Shown piece by piece: positions 19,153 through 28,529 of a stretch of DNA of 64,000 nucleotides. Position 1 is the stretch's first letter, and every line of letters starts with the position of its first letter. The stretch is taken from contig NZ_ARXU01000001.1 in assembly GCF_000756655.1 (NCBI RefSeq), forward strand, positions 62,001 to 126,000. The letters are read 5' to 3'. The position numbers and the translations under genes were made by a program. A model generated the notes under the pieces. It searched no databases, was not told the DNA's origin, and saw only the letters and a program-made list of their open reading frames with translations. The DNA comes from Alcanivorax jadensis T9 (lineage in GTDB: Bacteria; Pseudomonadota; Gammaproteobacteria; Pseudomonadales; Alcanivoracaceae).

Positions 19153-20380
19153 AGACTCTGCCGCTTCCGCTCTGGCCGCCTGGCTGGAGCGGATTGAGGC
19201 CATGCATCCCACCGAAATCGAACTGGGTCTGGAACGCATCCACCAGGTGGCCTGCCGTCTTGGTGTGGATGCCATGCCGGTGCCGGTGATCACCGTGGCT
19301 GGCACCAATGGAAAAGGCTCCACCCTGCGCCTGATGCAGGTTCTGGCCGAGCGTCATGGCCGTCGAGTCTGTCTCTACACCTCTCCTCATCTGCATCGTT
19401 TCAATGAGCGCGTGCGTCTGCCCGGTGGCTTGGCCTCGGATCAGCAGCTCTGTGAGGCGTTTGAGCAGGTGGAGCGGGCACGCCAGGACGTTTCCCTGAC
19501 CTATTTCGAGTTCAGTACCCTGGCGGCGCTGTTGCTGTTCCGGCAAAGCGAGGGGGATCTGGTACTGCTGGAAGTCGGCCTGGGTGGCCGGCTTGATGCG
19601 GTGAATATCGTGGACCCGAATGTGGCAGTGGTCACCTCTGTGGGACTGGATCATCAGGACTGGCTGGGTGACACCCGCGAGGCCATAGCGAGGGAAAAGT
19701 GCGGCATTGCCCGTCCCGGCAGACCGCTGATTTTTGGTGAGGCAGACTGGCCTCACAATCTGCCGGCCCTGGCAGACAGCTATGGCGTTGAGCCGGTGTT
19801 TGCCGGGCGAGAGTTTCGCCTCAATGAGCAGGGTGTGACGCTCTGTGATGGTCGCGAGCTGGGTTTTCCCGGCATGGTGACCCTGGGTCGGGATAACCTG
19901 GCGACCGCGTGTCAGGCGCTTGCCCTGGTTGGCGTCCCGGTTACCACACAGGACTGCGCAGCGGTGGCCGATGTGGCTCTGTTCGGGCGTTGTGAATTTC
20001 GCCAGCTGCAGGGACACCTATGCTGGTTTGATGTGGGCCACAATCTGGCGGCGGTGACCCGCTTCCTGCAACTGTTGCCGCCCTGCGAAGGCCGGCGGCA
20101 TCTGGTGTTCGGAATGATGGCAGACAAGCCGATTGATGAGGTGGTGGCGTTATTTGCCGGTCAGTCAGTAAGCTGGCACCTCGCCGCCCCGGCCATGGCC
20201 CGGGCTGCATCGCCATCCCGGCTGGCAGCTGCCTTGCCGGCGCAGGCGCAATGCCGTCAGTATGAGAGTGTCTCCGAGGCACTGAGGGGTGCCCTGGACG
20301 CTGCACAGAGCAGCGATCAGGTGCTAATCTTCGGGTCTTTCTATACCGTTGCGGAAGCGAGGGGAGAGCAAGGTGGATAA
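19145..20380 (+). CDS. folC: Bifunctional dihydrofolate synthase / folylpolyglutamate synthase
   Basis: ATP-dependent ligase that adds the first glutamate to dihydropteroate and further glutamates to folates. The product is 411 residues. The Mur-ligase-like P-loop is [16 protein letters not shown], followed by [14 protein letters not shown] and the catalytic region [18 protein letters not shown]. It begins inside accD, at ATG 19145 (a TTG one codon earlier is possible). It ends in an 8-base overlap with the SPOR gene. The accD-folC-dedD-cvpA-purF order is the same as in E. coli. Confidence 0.96.
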   Translation: MTEDSAASALAAWLERIEAMHPTEIELGLERIHQVACRLGVDAMPVPVITVAGTNGKGSTLRLMQVLAERHGRRVCLYTSPHLHRFNERVRLPGGLASDQQLCEAFEQVERARQDVSLTYFEFSTLAALLLFRQSEGDLVLLEVGLGGRLDAVNIVDPNVAVVTSVGLDHQDWLGDTREAIAREKCGIARPGRPLIFGEADWPHNLPALADSYGVEPVFAGREFRLNEQGVTLCDGRELGFPGMVTLGRDNLATACQALALVGVPVTTQDCAAVADVALFGRCEFRQLQGHLCWFDVGHNLAAVTRFLQLLPPCEGRRHLVFGMMADKPIDEVVALFAGQSVSWHLAAPAMARAASPSRLAAALPAQAQCRQYESVSEALRGALDAAQSSDQVLIFGSFYTVAEARGEQGG

Positions 20381-20987
20381 ACGAACCCGCCAGCGCATTA
20401 TCGGCATTGTCCTGTTGTTGCTTCTGGCGGCTGTCCTGGCGCCCTTTGTGTTCCGGTCTCCGGAGCAGATTCGTAATGCGCTGGATATGCAAATACCGGA
20501 TCAACCAGAGATGACTGCGGTGAATGTAGAACCGGTGGTCTCTGAAGAGATGGAAAGCGCTGCAGCAGAACGCATCCAGTCCGAGCGCGAGGCTGTCAAA
20601 GAGGCTGCGCAAGAGCAGTTGTGGGCCGAGACGGACAGCGCCGGTGAATCTGATGCTGATGACCGTGAAGATAGCCAGGCAGAGCCGGTTATCGACGACG
20701 CGCCAGTGCCACCACCCGTCAAACCGGATGATAGCCCGGTTCTGGCCGGTTTCGTGGTTCAGGTGGGCAGTTATTCCAGTGCTGATAATGCTGCAGGTGT
20801 GGTGGAAAAGCTGAAAGCCGCTGGTTATCGGGCCTACAGCGAAACCGACAGCCACCATGGCAAGGTGGTTCATCGGGTCATGGTGGGGCCGGAAATCCAC
20901 AAGAAGGATGCCGAGCGAACCCGCCAGCAGCTGGCGGATGATAGTCGTTTTGGCTTCAAGGGGTTGGTGCGGATTTATGCTCCCTGA
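20373..20987 (+). CDS. dedD: SPOR-domain inner-membrane protein (DedD-like)
   Basis: A 204-residue bitopic protein: a short basic cytoplasmic N-terminus (VDKRTRQR), one transmembrane helix at about residues 9-27, an acidic periplasmic linker of about 100 residues, and a C-terminal SPOR domain (GFVVQVGSYSSADNAAGVVE ... VMVGPEIHKKDAER). SPOR domains bind glycan strands lacking stem peptides at the division septum, so a septal role is expected. The GTG at 20373 with GGGGAGA ahead is chosen; it overlaps folC by 8 bases. Position in the accD-folC-dedD-cvpA run supports the name. Confidence 0.9.
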   Translation: MDKRTRQRIIGIVLLLLLAAVLAPFVFRSPEQIRNALDMQIPDQPEMTAVNVEPVVSEEMESAAAERIQSEREAVKEAAQEQLWAETDSAGESDADDREDSQAEPVIDDAPVPPPVKPDDSPVLAGFVVQVGSYSSADNAAGVVEKLKAAGYRAYSETDSHHGKVVHRVMVGPEIHKKDAERTRQQLADDSRFGFKGLVRIYAP

Positions 20988-21061
20988 TTCCTGCCGCCCA
21001 CTTGGTGTATCCATGGGCAAGTGCTCCTGCCTCTGTTAAACTTCGCCCTCTGAATTTTCCG

Positions 21062-21095
21062 GGTAGCCGGGTGCGAGCAAGCGCACCCGGCTACC
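21062..21095. repeat. Perfect 14-bp hairpin ahead of cvpA
   Basis: GGTAGCCGGGTGCG at 21062-21075 and CGCACCCGGCTACC at 21082-21095 are perfect inverted copies around a six-base loop (AGCAAG). No T tract follows on either strand, so this is not a classical terminator. It lies in the only sizeable gap (140 bases, 20988-21127) of the trpF-purF run, 32 bases before cvpA. It may attenuate transcription, stabilise the upstream mRNA end, or be a lone REP unit. Confidence 0.8.
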
Positions 21096-21127
21096 TCAGG
21101 AATCAAGCCGGTGAGAGCACGCTTTAC

Positions 21128-21613
21128 ATGAATCTGGCAGACGCCATCATTCTGATTGTCATCGCAATTTCCGCTTTGCTGAGCGTGCGCCGTGGCTTCA
21201 CCCGCGAAGCCTTTTCATTGCTCACCTGGGTGGCTGCCTTTATCATCGCGCGCCTGTTCAGCCCGGCCCTGGATCTCCTTCTTCAAGATCAGATTGCCAC
21301 CCCCAGCCTGCGAGCCGCCGTTGCTTTCGGCTTGCTGTTTGTCCTGACGCTGGTGGTGGGCGCCCTGATTAATCATCTGCTCGGTGAATTGATCCGTGTT
21401 ACAGGGCTGAGCAGCACTGATCGCTTACTGGGTATGGTCTTCGGCGCCTTGCGAGGAGTGCTGCTGATGGTCGTGCTGGTAGCCTTGGGTCGGCATATGT
21501 TTGGCGCCGACCCATGGTGGCAAGAATCCACTCTGGTTCCGCATCTGGTCATGATGGAAGCGTGGACTCGGGACATGGGTGAGAAGCTGCTCGCCCTGGT
21601 CATGAACGTATAA
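21128..21613 (+). CDS. cvpA: CvpA family membrane protein
   Basis: A 161-residue polytopic inner-membrane protein (E. coli 162) with four hydrophobic segments: LADAIILIVIAISALLSV, LTWVAAFIIARLF, AVAFGLLFVLTLVVGALI and a last one near 21440-21500. RRGFTREAFSLLTW and LLGMVFGALRGVL are family motifs. In E. coli it is needed for colicin V production and stands upstream of purF, as here; the biochemical role is unknown. The ATG at 21128 gives the conserved length; the frame is open 42 codons further back but that covers the hairpin at 21062-21095. The ribosome site is weak (GGTGAGAG). Confidence 0.93.
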   Translation: MNLADAIILIVIAISALLSVRRGFTREAFSLLTWVAAFIIARLFSPALDLLLQDQIATPSLRAAVAFGLLFVLTLVVGALINHLLGELIRVTGLSSTDRLLGMVFGALRGVLLMVVLVALGRHMFGADPWWQESTLVPHLVMMEAWTRDMGEKLLALVMNV

Positions 21614-21678
21614 GCAACGAGGGTGTGTAACATCATTCATATCGGTGGTGTAGCAGGCCCTAACGAGAGGAAAGTACC

Positions 21679-23202
21679 ATGTGCGGCATTGTGGGCATTG
21701 TCGGCCATCGCTATGTGAACCAGGGCATCTATGATGCGCTGACAGTCCTTCAGCATCGGGGGCAGGATGCAGCCGGTATCGTTACCTGTGACGGGGATCG
21801 TCTCTATCTGCGCAAGGACAATGGCATGGTGCGGGATGTGTTTCGTACCCGCCATATGCGCCGTCTGGTGGGCAACATGGGGATTGGCCATGTGCGCTAT
21901 CCCACAGCCGGTAGCTCCAGTTCGGCGGAAGCCCAGCCGTTCTATGTGAATTCGCCCTATGGCATCACTTTGGCCCACAACGGCAACCTCACGAACGCTG
22001 AGGCGCTGGCCGAACACATTTTTCGGGCTGACCTGCGCCACATCAACACCACTTCCGATTCCGAGGTGCTGTTGAATGTGTTCGCTCACGAATTGCAGAG
22101 CATCGGCAAGCTTCAGCCAGAACCGAACGATATTTTTGATGCCGTCGCTGCGGTGCACAAGCGGGTGGAGGGGGCCTATGCGGTGGTGGCCATGATCACC
22201 GGCTACGGCATTCTGGCATTCCGTGACCCCCACGGTATTCGTCCGGTCTGCTTTGGGCGCAAGGATACCCCCAACGGCCCCGAGTACATGGTGGCTTCGG
22301 AGTCCGTGGCGCTGTCTTCCCTGGGCTTTCATATCGAGAGAGACCTGGAGCCGGGCGAGGCCATTTATATTACTGCCGAAGGGGAAATGCACACCCGTCA
22401 ATGTGCAGAAAACCCGAGCCTGCACCCATGCATTTTCGAGCAGGTTTACCTGGCTCGTCCGGACTCGATCATCGACGGTATCTCGGTGTACAAGGCGCGT
22501 TTGCGCATGGGCGAGAAACTGGCGGAAAAAGTAGAGCGAGAGTGGCCGGATCACGATATTGATGTGGTCATTCCCATTCCGGATACCAGCCGTACGTCGG
22601 CCCTGCAGATGGCCAATCATCTTGGCGTCAAATACCGGGAAGGTTTCATCAAGAACCGTTATATCGGCCGCACCTTCATCATGCCCGGCCAACAGCAGCG
22701 CAAGAAATCTGTACGCCAGAAACTCAATGCCATCGAGCTGGAGTTCAAGGGCAAGAATGTGCTGCTGGTGGATGATTCCATTGTGCGCGGTACCACCTGT
22801 AACGAGATCATCCAGATGGCACGGGAAGCCGGCGCCAAGAAAGTGTATTTTGCCTCGGCGGCGCCAGCGGTACAGTTCCCCAATGTCTATGGCATCGATA
22901 TGCCGGCTGCCCAGGAGCTGATTGCCCACGGTCGTACCACTGAGGAAATCGGCAAACTGATTGGTGCAGACAAATTGATCTATCAGGACCTGGAAGATCT
23001 GGTGGAGACCTGCAAGGAAGGCAATCCCGGAGTGGAGTCTTTCGACTGTTCCGTGTTCAATGGAATCTATCTGGCAGGCAACATCACACCGGAATATCTG
23101 GCAGGCCTTGAAGCACGGCGCAATGACATGGCCAAGGGCAGTAATGAAAAAACCCAGGCACTGGCAGATAACGAGATTATCGATTTGCACAACACAAACT
23201 GA
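21679..23202 (+). CDS. purF: Amidophosphoribosyltransferase
   Basis: First committed step of purine synthesis: PRPP plus glutamine gives phosphoribosylamine. The product is 507 residues. It has an N-terminal class II glutaminase domain with the nucleophilic Cys2 ([10 protein letters not shown]) and [11 protein letters not shown]. The C-terminal phosphoribosyltransferase domain has the PRPP motif [14 protein letters not shown]. The Cys directly after Met1 shows there is no propeptide, as in the E. coli-type enzyme. GAGAGGAAAG precedes the ATG. No PurR-like operator is apparent in the 65 bases upstream. Confidence 0.98.
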   Translation: MCGIVGIVGHRYVNQGIYDALTVLQHRGQDAAGIVTCDGDRLYLRKDNGMVRDVFRTRHMRRLVGNMGIGHVRYPTAGSSSSAEAQPFYVNSPYGITLAHNGNLTNAEALAEHIFRADLRHINTTSDSEVLLNVFAHELQSIGKLQPEPNDIFDAVAAVHKRVEGAYAVVAMITGYGILAFRDPHGIRPVCFGRKDTPNGPEYMVASESVALSSLGFHIERDLEPGEAIYITAEGEMHTRQCAENPSLHPCIFEQVYLARPDSIIDGISVYKARLRMGEKLAEKVEREWPDHDIDVVIPIPDTSRTSALQMANHLGVKYREGFIKNRYIGRTFIMPGQQQRKKSVRQKLNAIELEFKGKNVLLVDDSIVRGTTCNEIIQMAREAGAKKVYFASAAPAVQFPNVYGIDMPAAQELIAHGRTTEEIGKLIGADKLIYQDLEDLVETCKEGNPGVESFDCSVFNGIYLAGNITPEYLAGLEARRNDMAKGSNEKTQALADNEIIDLHNTN

Positions 23203-23232
23203 GTAAGACCCAAGGGAAAATTGAGGCCATCA

Positions 23233-24444
23233 ATGAACGATCTTGATCCGACACAACTCGATGTGGAAACCCTGGCAATCCGCACGGCACAGTTGCGTAC
23301 GGACGAGATGGCGCACTCAGATCCGATTTTCCTGACCTCCAGTTTTGTCTATGAAAGTGCCGCCCAGGCGGCGGCGCGTTTTGGCGGTCAGGAACCGGGC
23401 AATATCTATTCCCGTTTCACCAATCCAACCGTACGTGCTTTTGAACAGCGCCTGGCCGCGCTGGAAGGGGGCGAGGCCTGCGTGGCCTTTGCCTCCGGCA
23501 TGGCCGCTATCAGTGGCACCTTCTTTTCCCTGCTTTCACCCGGCGATCATATCGTCAGCTCCCGCAGTGTGTTCGGCACCACCAATGTGGTGTTTGACAA
23601 ATATCTGGCCAAATTCGGCATCGAGACGTCGCTGGTGGACCTGAGCGACCTGAAGGACTGGGAATCGGCAATCCGTCCGGAAACCCGCATCCTGTACCTG
23701 GAAACACCGTCCAATCCGCTATCGGAAATTGGCGATATACGAGCCCTGGCCAAACTGGCCCATGACAATGGCGCCTTGCTGGTGGTAGATAACTGTTTCT
23801 GCACGCCGGCCTTGCAGAAACCGCTGGAACTGGGCGCGGATATCATTATTCACAGCGCCACCAAATACCTGGATGGTCAGGGGCGCTGTCTTGGTGGTGC
23901 CGTGGTTGGGCCGAAAGCAGAAATGGAAGAAGTGCTGGGTTTTGTCCGCTCTGCTGGTGCCTGTATGAGCCCCTTCAACGCCTGGGTATTCCTGAAGGGG
24001 TTGGAAACATTATCGTTGCGCATGGAAGCCCAGAGTGCCCGCACTCAGGTGTTGGCCGAGTGGCTGGAAAGTCAGCCGGGCATCGTGCGGGTGCACTATG
24101 CGGGTCTCAAGAATCATCCCCAGCATGCCCTGGCCGGTAAGCAACAGTCAGGTTACGGTGCGGTCATGTCCATTGAAGTCGAAGATGCCGCGGGCAACCG
24201 GGATCGACAGGCAGCCTGGCGCTTTATTGATGCCACCCGGCTGATTTCCATTACCGCTAACCTGGGTGATGTTAAAACGACGATTACGCATCCGGCGTCA
24301 ACCACCCATGGGCGCGTGAAAGAGGAAGAAAAACAACGGGCCGGGGTTACCGAAAATCTTATCCGTCTGGCCATCGGCCTGGAATCGGTCAACGACCTGA
24401 AGGCAGATTTGAACCGGGGGTTAGAGGCGCTCGGTAGCGCATAA
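23233..24444 (+). CDS. metZ: O-succinylhomoserine sulfhydrylase
   Basis: PLP-dependent enzyme of the Cys/Met metabolism family that makes homocysteine directly from O-succinylhomoserine and sulfide. The product is 403 residues. YSRFTNPTV, the SGMAAISGTFFSLL cofactor loop and the PLP lysine in IHSATKYLDGQGR are present. I prefer MetZ to MetB because of the position directly behind purF, where pseudomonads carry metZ, and the sequence HSDPIFLTSSFVYESA; substrate choice cannot be proven by eye. The ATG at 23233 has TTGAGG upstream; a TTG four codons earlier is the alternative. Confidence 0.92.
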   Translation: MNDLDPTQLDVETLAIRTAQLRTDEMAHSDPIFLTSSFVYESAAQAAARFGGQEPGNIYSRFTNPTVRAFEQRLAALEGGEACVAFASGMAAISGTFFSLLSPGDHIVSSRSVFGTTNVVFDKYLAKFGIETSLVDLSDLKDWESAIRPETRILYLETPSNPLSEIGDIRALAKLAHDNGALLVVDNCFCTPALQKPLELGADIIIHSATKYLDGQGRCLGGAVVGPKAEMEEVLGFVRSAGACMSPFNAWVFLKGLETLSLRMEAQSARTQVLAEWLESQPGIVRVHYAGLKNHPQHALAGKQQSGYGAVMSIEVEDAAGNRDRQAAWRFIDATRLISITANLGDVKTTITHPASTTHGRVKEEEKQRAGVTENLIRLAIGLESVNDLKADLNRGLEALGSA

Positions 24445-24538
24445 AACGAGACGTTGCATACGCAATGCAACCTGTAAACAGAAAACGCTTTGGCATGACG
24501 CGTGAAGCGTCCAGCCTGTGGCGTTTGAAAGGGGAACC

Positions 24539-25450
24539 ATGCAGGCACTGGATAAAGCCCTGGCCCAGGTGGGGCGTGTGGTACTGGGCAAAGAAGAACA
24601 ACTGAAGCTCGCGCTTACCTGCATGCTGGCCAATGGCCATCTGCTTATCGAAGACCTGCCCGGCATGGGAAAAACCACCCTTGCTCATGCCCTGGCCCGG
24701 GTGTTCAAGCTTGAGTACCGGCGAGTGCAATTCACCAGCGACATGTTGCCGGCGGATATTCTCGGCGTTTCCGTATTCGATCCCAATACGCAGCAATTTT
24801 CCCTTCGCGAAGGGCCGGTGTTCACCCAGTTGTTGCTTGCCGATGAGATCAACAGAGCCACCCCGAAAACCCAGGGCGCTCTGCTTGAGGCCATGGAAGA
24901 GCGACAGGTGACCCTCGATGGTGTAACCCGTCCCTTGCCACAACCGTTCTTTGTTGTCGCCACCCAGAATCCGGTGGACCAAGCTGGCACGTTTGTGTTG
25001 CCTGAATCCCAGCTTGACCGTTTTCTGATGCGGATTTCCCTAGGCTACCCGGCTCCGGAAGTGGAGTTGCAGTTACTGGCCGGTGGCGACCTTCGCGAGC
25101 AGGTTCGTGAGCTGCAGTCGGTGATCACCAGTGAAGGACTGATCAAGTTGTCACGATTAGTGGGCAAGGTCCGCGCCAGCCACGAGTTGCTGGACTATGT
25201 ACAGCGTTTGCTGGATGCCACTCGTTCTGATGATCGTTTCGTTGCTGGCCTTTCTCCCCGCGCCGGCCTGGGTTTGCTCAAGGCAGCCCGGGCATGGGCC
25301 CTGCTCAGTGGTCGCGATTATGTGCTGCCGGAAGATGTTCAAGCGGTGTGGCCATCCGTGGCGGAGCACCGTCTCAGTGCCCGTCAGGGAGGGAGTGTGG
25401 CGGCCATCACCCAGTCCCTACTGCAATCCGTCCCAGTCATCCGTCGCTAG
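24539..25450 (+). CDS. MoxR-family AAA+ ATPase
   Basis: A 303-residue cytoplasmic AAA+ protein: Walker A DLPGMGKTTLAHALA, Walker B LLADEINRATPKTQGALLEA, sensor region VVATQNPVDQAGTFVLPES, and a lid helix domain (GLSPRAGLGLLKAARAWA). MoxR ATPases act as chaperone-like activators, often with DUF58 and transglutaminase proteins exactly as found downstream. ATG 24539 follows AAAGGGG; seven more codons upstream are open but lack a ribosome site. The DUF58 gene starts 3 bases after its stop. Confidence 0.95.
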   Translation: MQALDKALAQVGRVVLGKEEQLKLALTCMLANGHLLIEDLPGMGKTTLAHALARVFKLEYRRVQFTSDMLPADILGVSVFDPNTQQFSLREGPVFTQLLLADEINRATPKTQGALLEAMEERQVTLDGVTRPLPQPFFVVATQNPVDQAGTFVLPESQLDRFLMRISLGYPAPEVELQLLAGGDLREQVRELQSVITSEGLIKLSRLVGKVRASHELLDYVQRLLDATRSDDRFVAGLSPRAGLGLLKAARAWALLSGRDYVLPEDVQAVWPSVAEHRLSARQGGSVAAITQSLLQSVPVIRR

Positions 25451-25453
25451 CCC

Positions 25454-26410
25454 ATGCAGTTGCCGGCGCCGCTTCGCAACTTCTACGAACGCTGGCTGGC
25501 CCGGCGTTTGCCGTCGGCGAGACAGATCGTGCTGGATCAACGGCGCATCTTTATCTTCCCCACCGGGTACGGTTTCTTTTATCTGCTGGTAGCGGCATTG
25601 CTGTTCATCGGTGGCATCAATTATGAAAACAACCTGATCCTGGCCTTGTCTTTCCTGCTTGCCAGCCTGTTCATGGTGGCGATTCTGCATACCTTCCGGA
25701 ATCTTTCTGCTCTGGGTATACGAAACGGTGACAGCGAATCCGGTTTTGCCGGAGAAGAAGGGGCGCTGGAAATCGTATTGTTTGCCCAGCGACGGGAGCA
25801 CCATTGCGTCTGGCTACGCTGGCGTGGCCAGGACGGTCAGCAGATCAGCATCCGCAGAGGGGAAGAGGAGAGCCTGTGGCTGAATTTGCCTCTTGCAGAG
25901 CGGGGCAGGGTGATGGCGCCTCGTCTCAAGGTAGAAAGCCGCTTTCCGCTTGGGCTGCTGCGTACTTGGTCCTATGTGACCCTGGACCATTATTGCCTGG
26001 CCTGGCCGCGTCCGAAGGAAAGCTTGGATTGTCCGGCAGATGGCGGTAAGGAAAATCAAGAGGCGTTCAGTAGCGGCCAGTCAGGGAACGACGAATTTCA
26101 AGGGCTGCGCAGCTACATCCCCGGAGATTCCCTGCGCCGGGTAGACTGGAAAGGTTACGCAGCTGGTCGAGGGTTGAATACCAAGCAGTTCGAGGAACCG
26201 GTGGGTGGTCGGCTTTGGTTGCGTTGGGATCGTTTGCCGGGGATTGGCGAGGAGCAGCGACTATCCGTGCTCTGCTACTGGATTTTGCAACTGGATCAGC
26301 AGCGCCAGCCCTATGGTCTGGCGTTGCCGGGTCTGACGTTAGCGCCGGATACCGGTGACGTGCATCGTTGGCGATTGCTGGATGCCCTGGCCGGTTATCC
26401 GGATTTCTGA
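25454..26410 (+). CDS. DUF58 domain membrane protein
   Basis: A 318-residue protein with two adjacent hydrophobic segments near the N-terminus (about residues 38-75: FPTGYGFFYLLVAALLFIGG and LILALSFLLASLFMVAILH). A large soluble part follows with the DUF58 core near residues 210-240 (FQGLRSYIPGDSLRRVDWKG), which forms a degenerate von Willebrand A-like fold. It sits between moxR and the transglutaminase gene, 3 and 8 bases from them, so the three are one transcription unit. DUF58 proteins are thought to be partners of MoxR; no direct activity is known. Confidence 0.93.
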   Translation: MQLPAPLRNFYERWLARRLPSARQIVLDQRRIFIFPTGYGFFYLLVAALLFIGGINYENNLILALSFLLASLFMVAILHTFRNLSALGIRNGDSESGFAGEEGALEIVLFAQRREHHCVWLRWRGQDGQQISIRRGEEESLWLNLPLAERGRVMAPRLKVESRFPLGLLRTWSYVTLDHYCLAWPRPKESLDCPADGGKENQEAFSSGQSGNDEFQGLRSYIPGDSLRRVDWKGYAAGRGLNTKQFEEPVGGRLWLRWDRLPGIGEEQRLSVLCYWILQLDQQRQPYGLALPGLTLAPDTGDVHRWRLLDALAGYPDF

Positions 26411-26418
26411 GGTTTTCC

Positions 26419-28461
26419 ATGGCGCGTATTTATCAGGTCCCGTCCCATACCCGACTCTGGCTCGCCCTGGCGGTCTTGCTGTGTTCCTTGCCGCAGCTTG
26501 TCAAAGGGCCTCCCTGGCAGGCCGGGTTGTTGCTGCTGGTGATTCTGATTCGCTGGCTGGTGGAGCAGCAGCGTATGACGTTGCCGGGTCGCATGGTTCG
26601 TTCGCTGCTGTTGATTGGCGCTGTGGTGCTGACCTTTTACAGTTTTGGCAGGTTGTACGGCCCGGAAGCAGGCGTTGCCTTGCTGGTCAGCCTGTTTGCG
26701 CTCAAGTATCTGGAAGTGGTGCAGCAGCGTGATGCCTATGTGGTGATTGTGCTGGGGTATTTTGTCTGTGCAACGGCGCTGTTGTTTTCCCAGGCACCGG
26801 GCATGTTCCTCTATGTTGTCCTTTGCATGACGGTCCTTACGACCTGCCTGGTGGGGATAAATCACAGTGATACCCGTGCCAGCGGCCTTCTGCATGGCAG
26901 GCGTGCACTGGTGATTACCCTGCAGGCTATTCCCCTGATGGTGGTGCTGTTCCTGTTGGTGCCTCGCGTGGCACCGTTGTGGAATATGCAGGTTGGAGGT
27001 GACAAGGCCCGCACTGGCATGAGCGACAGCATGTCGCCAGGGCAGATAAGCGAGCTGTCGGAATCTGCAGAGCTGGCTTTTCGAGTGGACTTTCAGGGGG
27101 ATATGCCGCCTCGGGCTCAGCGTTACTGGCGGGGGCTGACACTGAGCCACTACGACGGACGTACCTGGCAGCAGGCAGTACCTCAGGGGCAGCCGGAATC
27201 GGAATATCTTTACCAGCGAGGAAGCGAAAAACCGGACTGGTACAAACGGCTTGAAGGCCGCCGATCCCCTGATCAGCAATATTATCGTTACCAGGTGATT
27301 GCTGAACCGACCCAGCGTCGCTGGTTGTTCAGTCTGGATGTTCCCTTCCCGTTGTACGGCGATGTGTCTTTAGCGAAAGATATGCGCCTGGTGGCCAATC
27401 AGCCGGTCTCTGAGAGGTTTGCCTATCGAGTGGACAGCGTTCCCGCGGTCTCTGCTGCCATAAACCTTACTAGCCAGGAACGACAACTGATGTTGTCGCT
27501 GCCGGAGGGAGCCGGCAGGAAGGCACGGGGATTAGCGCATCAGTGGCGACTTGAAAGTGATTCGGCGTCGGATATTGCACAGCGAGCACTGGATTACTTC
27601 CGTGATCAACCTTTTCATTACACCTTGCGTCCACCCAGGCTTACCGTGGATCCAGTGGATGACTTTCTTTTCCGAACCCGGCGGGGCTTCTGCGAGCATT
27701 ATGCCTCCAGCTTTACTTTCCTGATGCGTGCTGCCGGGGTGCCGGCCAGGGTTGTGGTGGGCTACCAGGGGGGAGAGCGCAATGAACTGGGCTCTCATCT
27801 GCTGGTGCGACAGTATGATGCCCATGCCTGGAGTGAAATCTGGCTGGGCGGGCATGGGTGGACTCGTGTTGACCCCACCGGCGCGGTTGCGCCGGATCGT
27901 ATCGAACTTGGACTCAGGGAAGCTCTCGAGAACAGCGAAGATGGTAGAGATCTGTTGGATGATCTGGGGCTGCGTCGTTTCTCGGATGGGGGCTTGTTCG
28001 CGAAAGTCAGTCAGTTGATGGATTACGTGGATTTCCGCTGGCAGACTTGGGTGCTGGGCTATGACAGCGCCTTCCAGTCCGAATTTCTGGAAGATCTGCT
28101 GGGCGCGGTTTCGCCAGTGCGCATTGCCATTGCCCTGATTGTCGCCGTCACCCTATTGATGGGGCTGTATGCATTGTTTCTGTTGTGGCACGGCGGCAAT
28201 GAAAGGCTGACCCTGATGGAGCGGGAATACTGGCGACTGCATCAGCGTGCCAGTGAGCGGGGCCGCCCGCTGGAGGCGGGTCTGACTCCTATGCAGCTTT
28301 GCCAGGCGATCAGTGAACAGTGGCCTCAGGCAGCCATTGCTGCCGATAACTGGGCAAAATACTACCAGAAGCTTCACTATGACCCCGTCTCATTACCGAA
28401 TAAACAGCAAAAGCGCCATTTACGCAGCCTGAGAAATCGCTTATACAAATTATTGGACTAG
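26419..28461 (+). CDS. tgpA: Membrane transglutaminase-like protein TgpA
   Basis: A 680-residue protein of DUF3488 / transglutaminase-core / DUF4129 architecture. Residues 1-200 hold about six transmembrane helices. A periplasmic domain contains the catalytic triad Cys425 (RRGFCEHYASSFTFLMRAAG), His469 (YDAHAWSEIWL) and Asp485 (GWTRVDPTGA), with spacing as expected for active members. A last helix at about 570-590 (IAIALIVAVTLLMGLYALF) precedes a cytoplasmic C-terminus. The homologue in Pseudomonas aeruginosa is reported as essential; its substrate is unsettled. The ATG at 26419 with TGAGG is preferred to a start overlapping DUF58. A perfect hairpin spans its stop codon. Confidence 0.95.
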   Translation: MARIYQVPSHTRLWLALAVLLCSLPQLVKGPPWQAGLLLLVILIRWLVEQQRMTLPGRMVRSLLLIGAVVLTFYSFGRLYGPEAGVALLVSLFALKYLEVVQQRDAYVVIVLGYFVCATALLFSQAPGMFLYVVLCMTVLTTCLVGINHSDTRASGLLHGRRALVITLQAIPLMVVLFLLVPRVAPLWNMQVGGDKARTGMSDSMSPGQISELSESAELAFRVDFQGDMPPRAQRYWRGLTLSHYDGRTWQQAVPQGQPESEYLYQRGSEKPDWYKRLEGRRSPDQQYYRYQVIAEPTQRRWLFSLDVPFPLYGDVSLAKDMRLVANQPVSERFAYRVDSVPAVSAAINLTSQERQLMLSLPEGAGRKARGLAHQWRLESDSASDIAQRALDYFRDQPFHYTLRPPRLTVDPVDDFLFRTRRGFCEHYASSFTFLMRAAGVPARVVVGYQGGERNELGSHLLVRQYDAHAWSEIWLGGHGWTRVDPTGAVAPDRIELGLREALENSEDGRDLLDDLGLRRFSDGGLFAKVSQLMDYVDFRWQTWVLGYDSAFQSEFLEDLLGAVSPVRIAIALIVAVTLLMGLYALFLLWHGGNERLTLMEREYWRLHQRASERGRPLEAGLTPMQLCQAISEQWPQAAIAADNWAKYYQKLHYDPVSLPNKQQKRHLRSLRNRLYKLLD

Positions 28462-28479
28462 TGTGCTATCACTAGTCCA
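28454..28479. repeat. Perfect hairpin over the tgpA stop codon
   Basis: TGGACTAGTG and CACTAGTCCA are perfect 10-base inverted copies around TGCTAT; the tgpA stop codon (28459-28461) lies in the left arm. There is no T tract, so a Rho-independent terminator is unlikely. It might protect the 3' end of the message or be a protein-binding palindrome in front of the next gene (start at 28530). Confidence 0.7.
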
Positions 28480-28529
28480 TGGCCCTCTGGCCACGAGCTG
28501 CGATAACCGGTTGTTATGGAGAACGACAA

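Noticed and set aside
21637-23190. A 517-codon minus-strand open frame covering purF
   Set aside because: It mirrors the purF reading frame, has no start context and an unnatural composition (many His, Gln, Ile).
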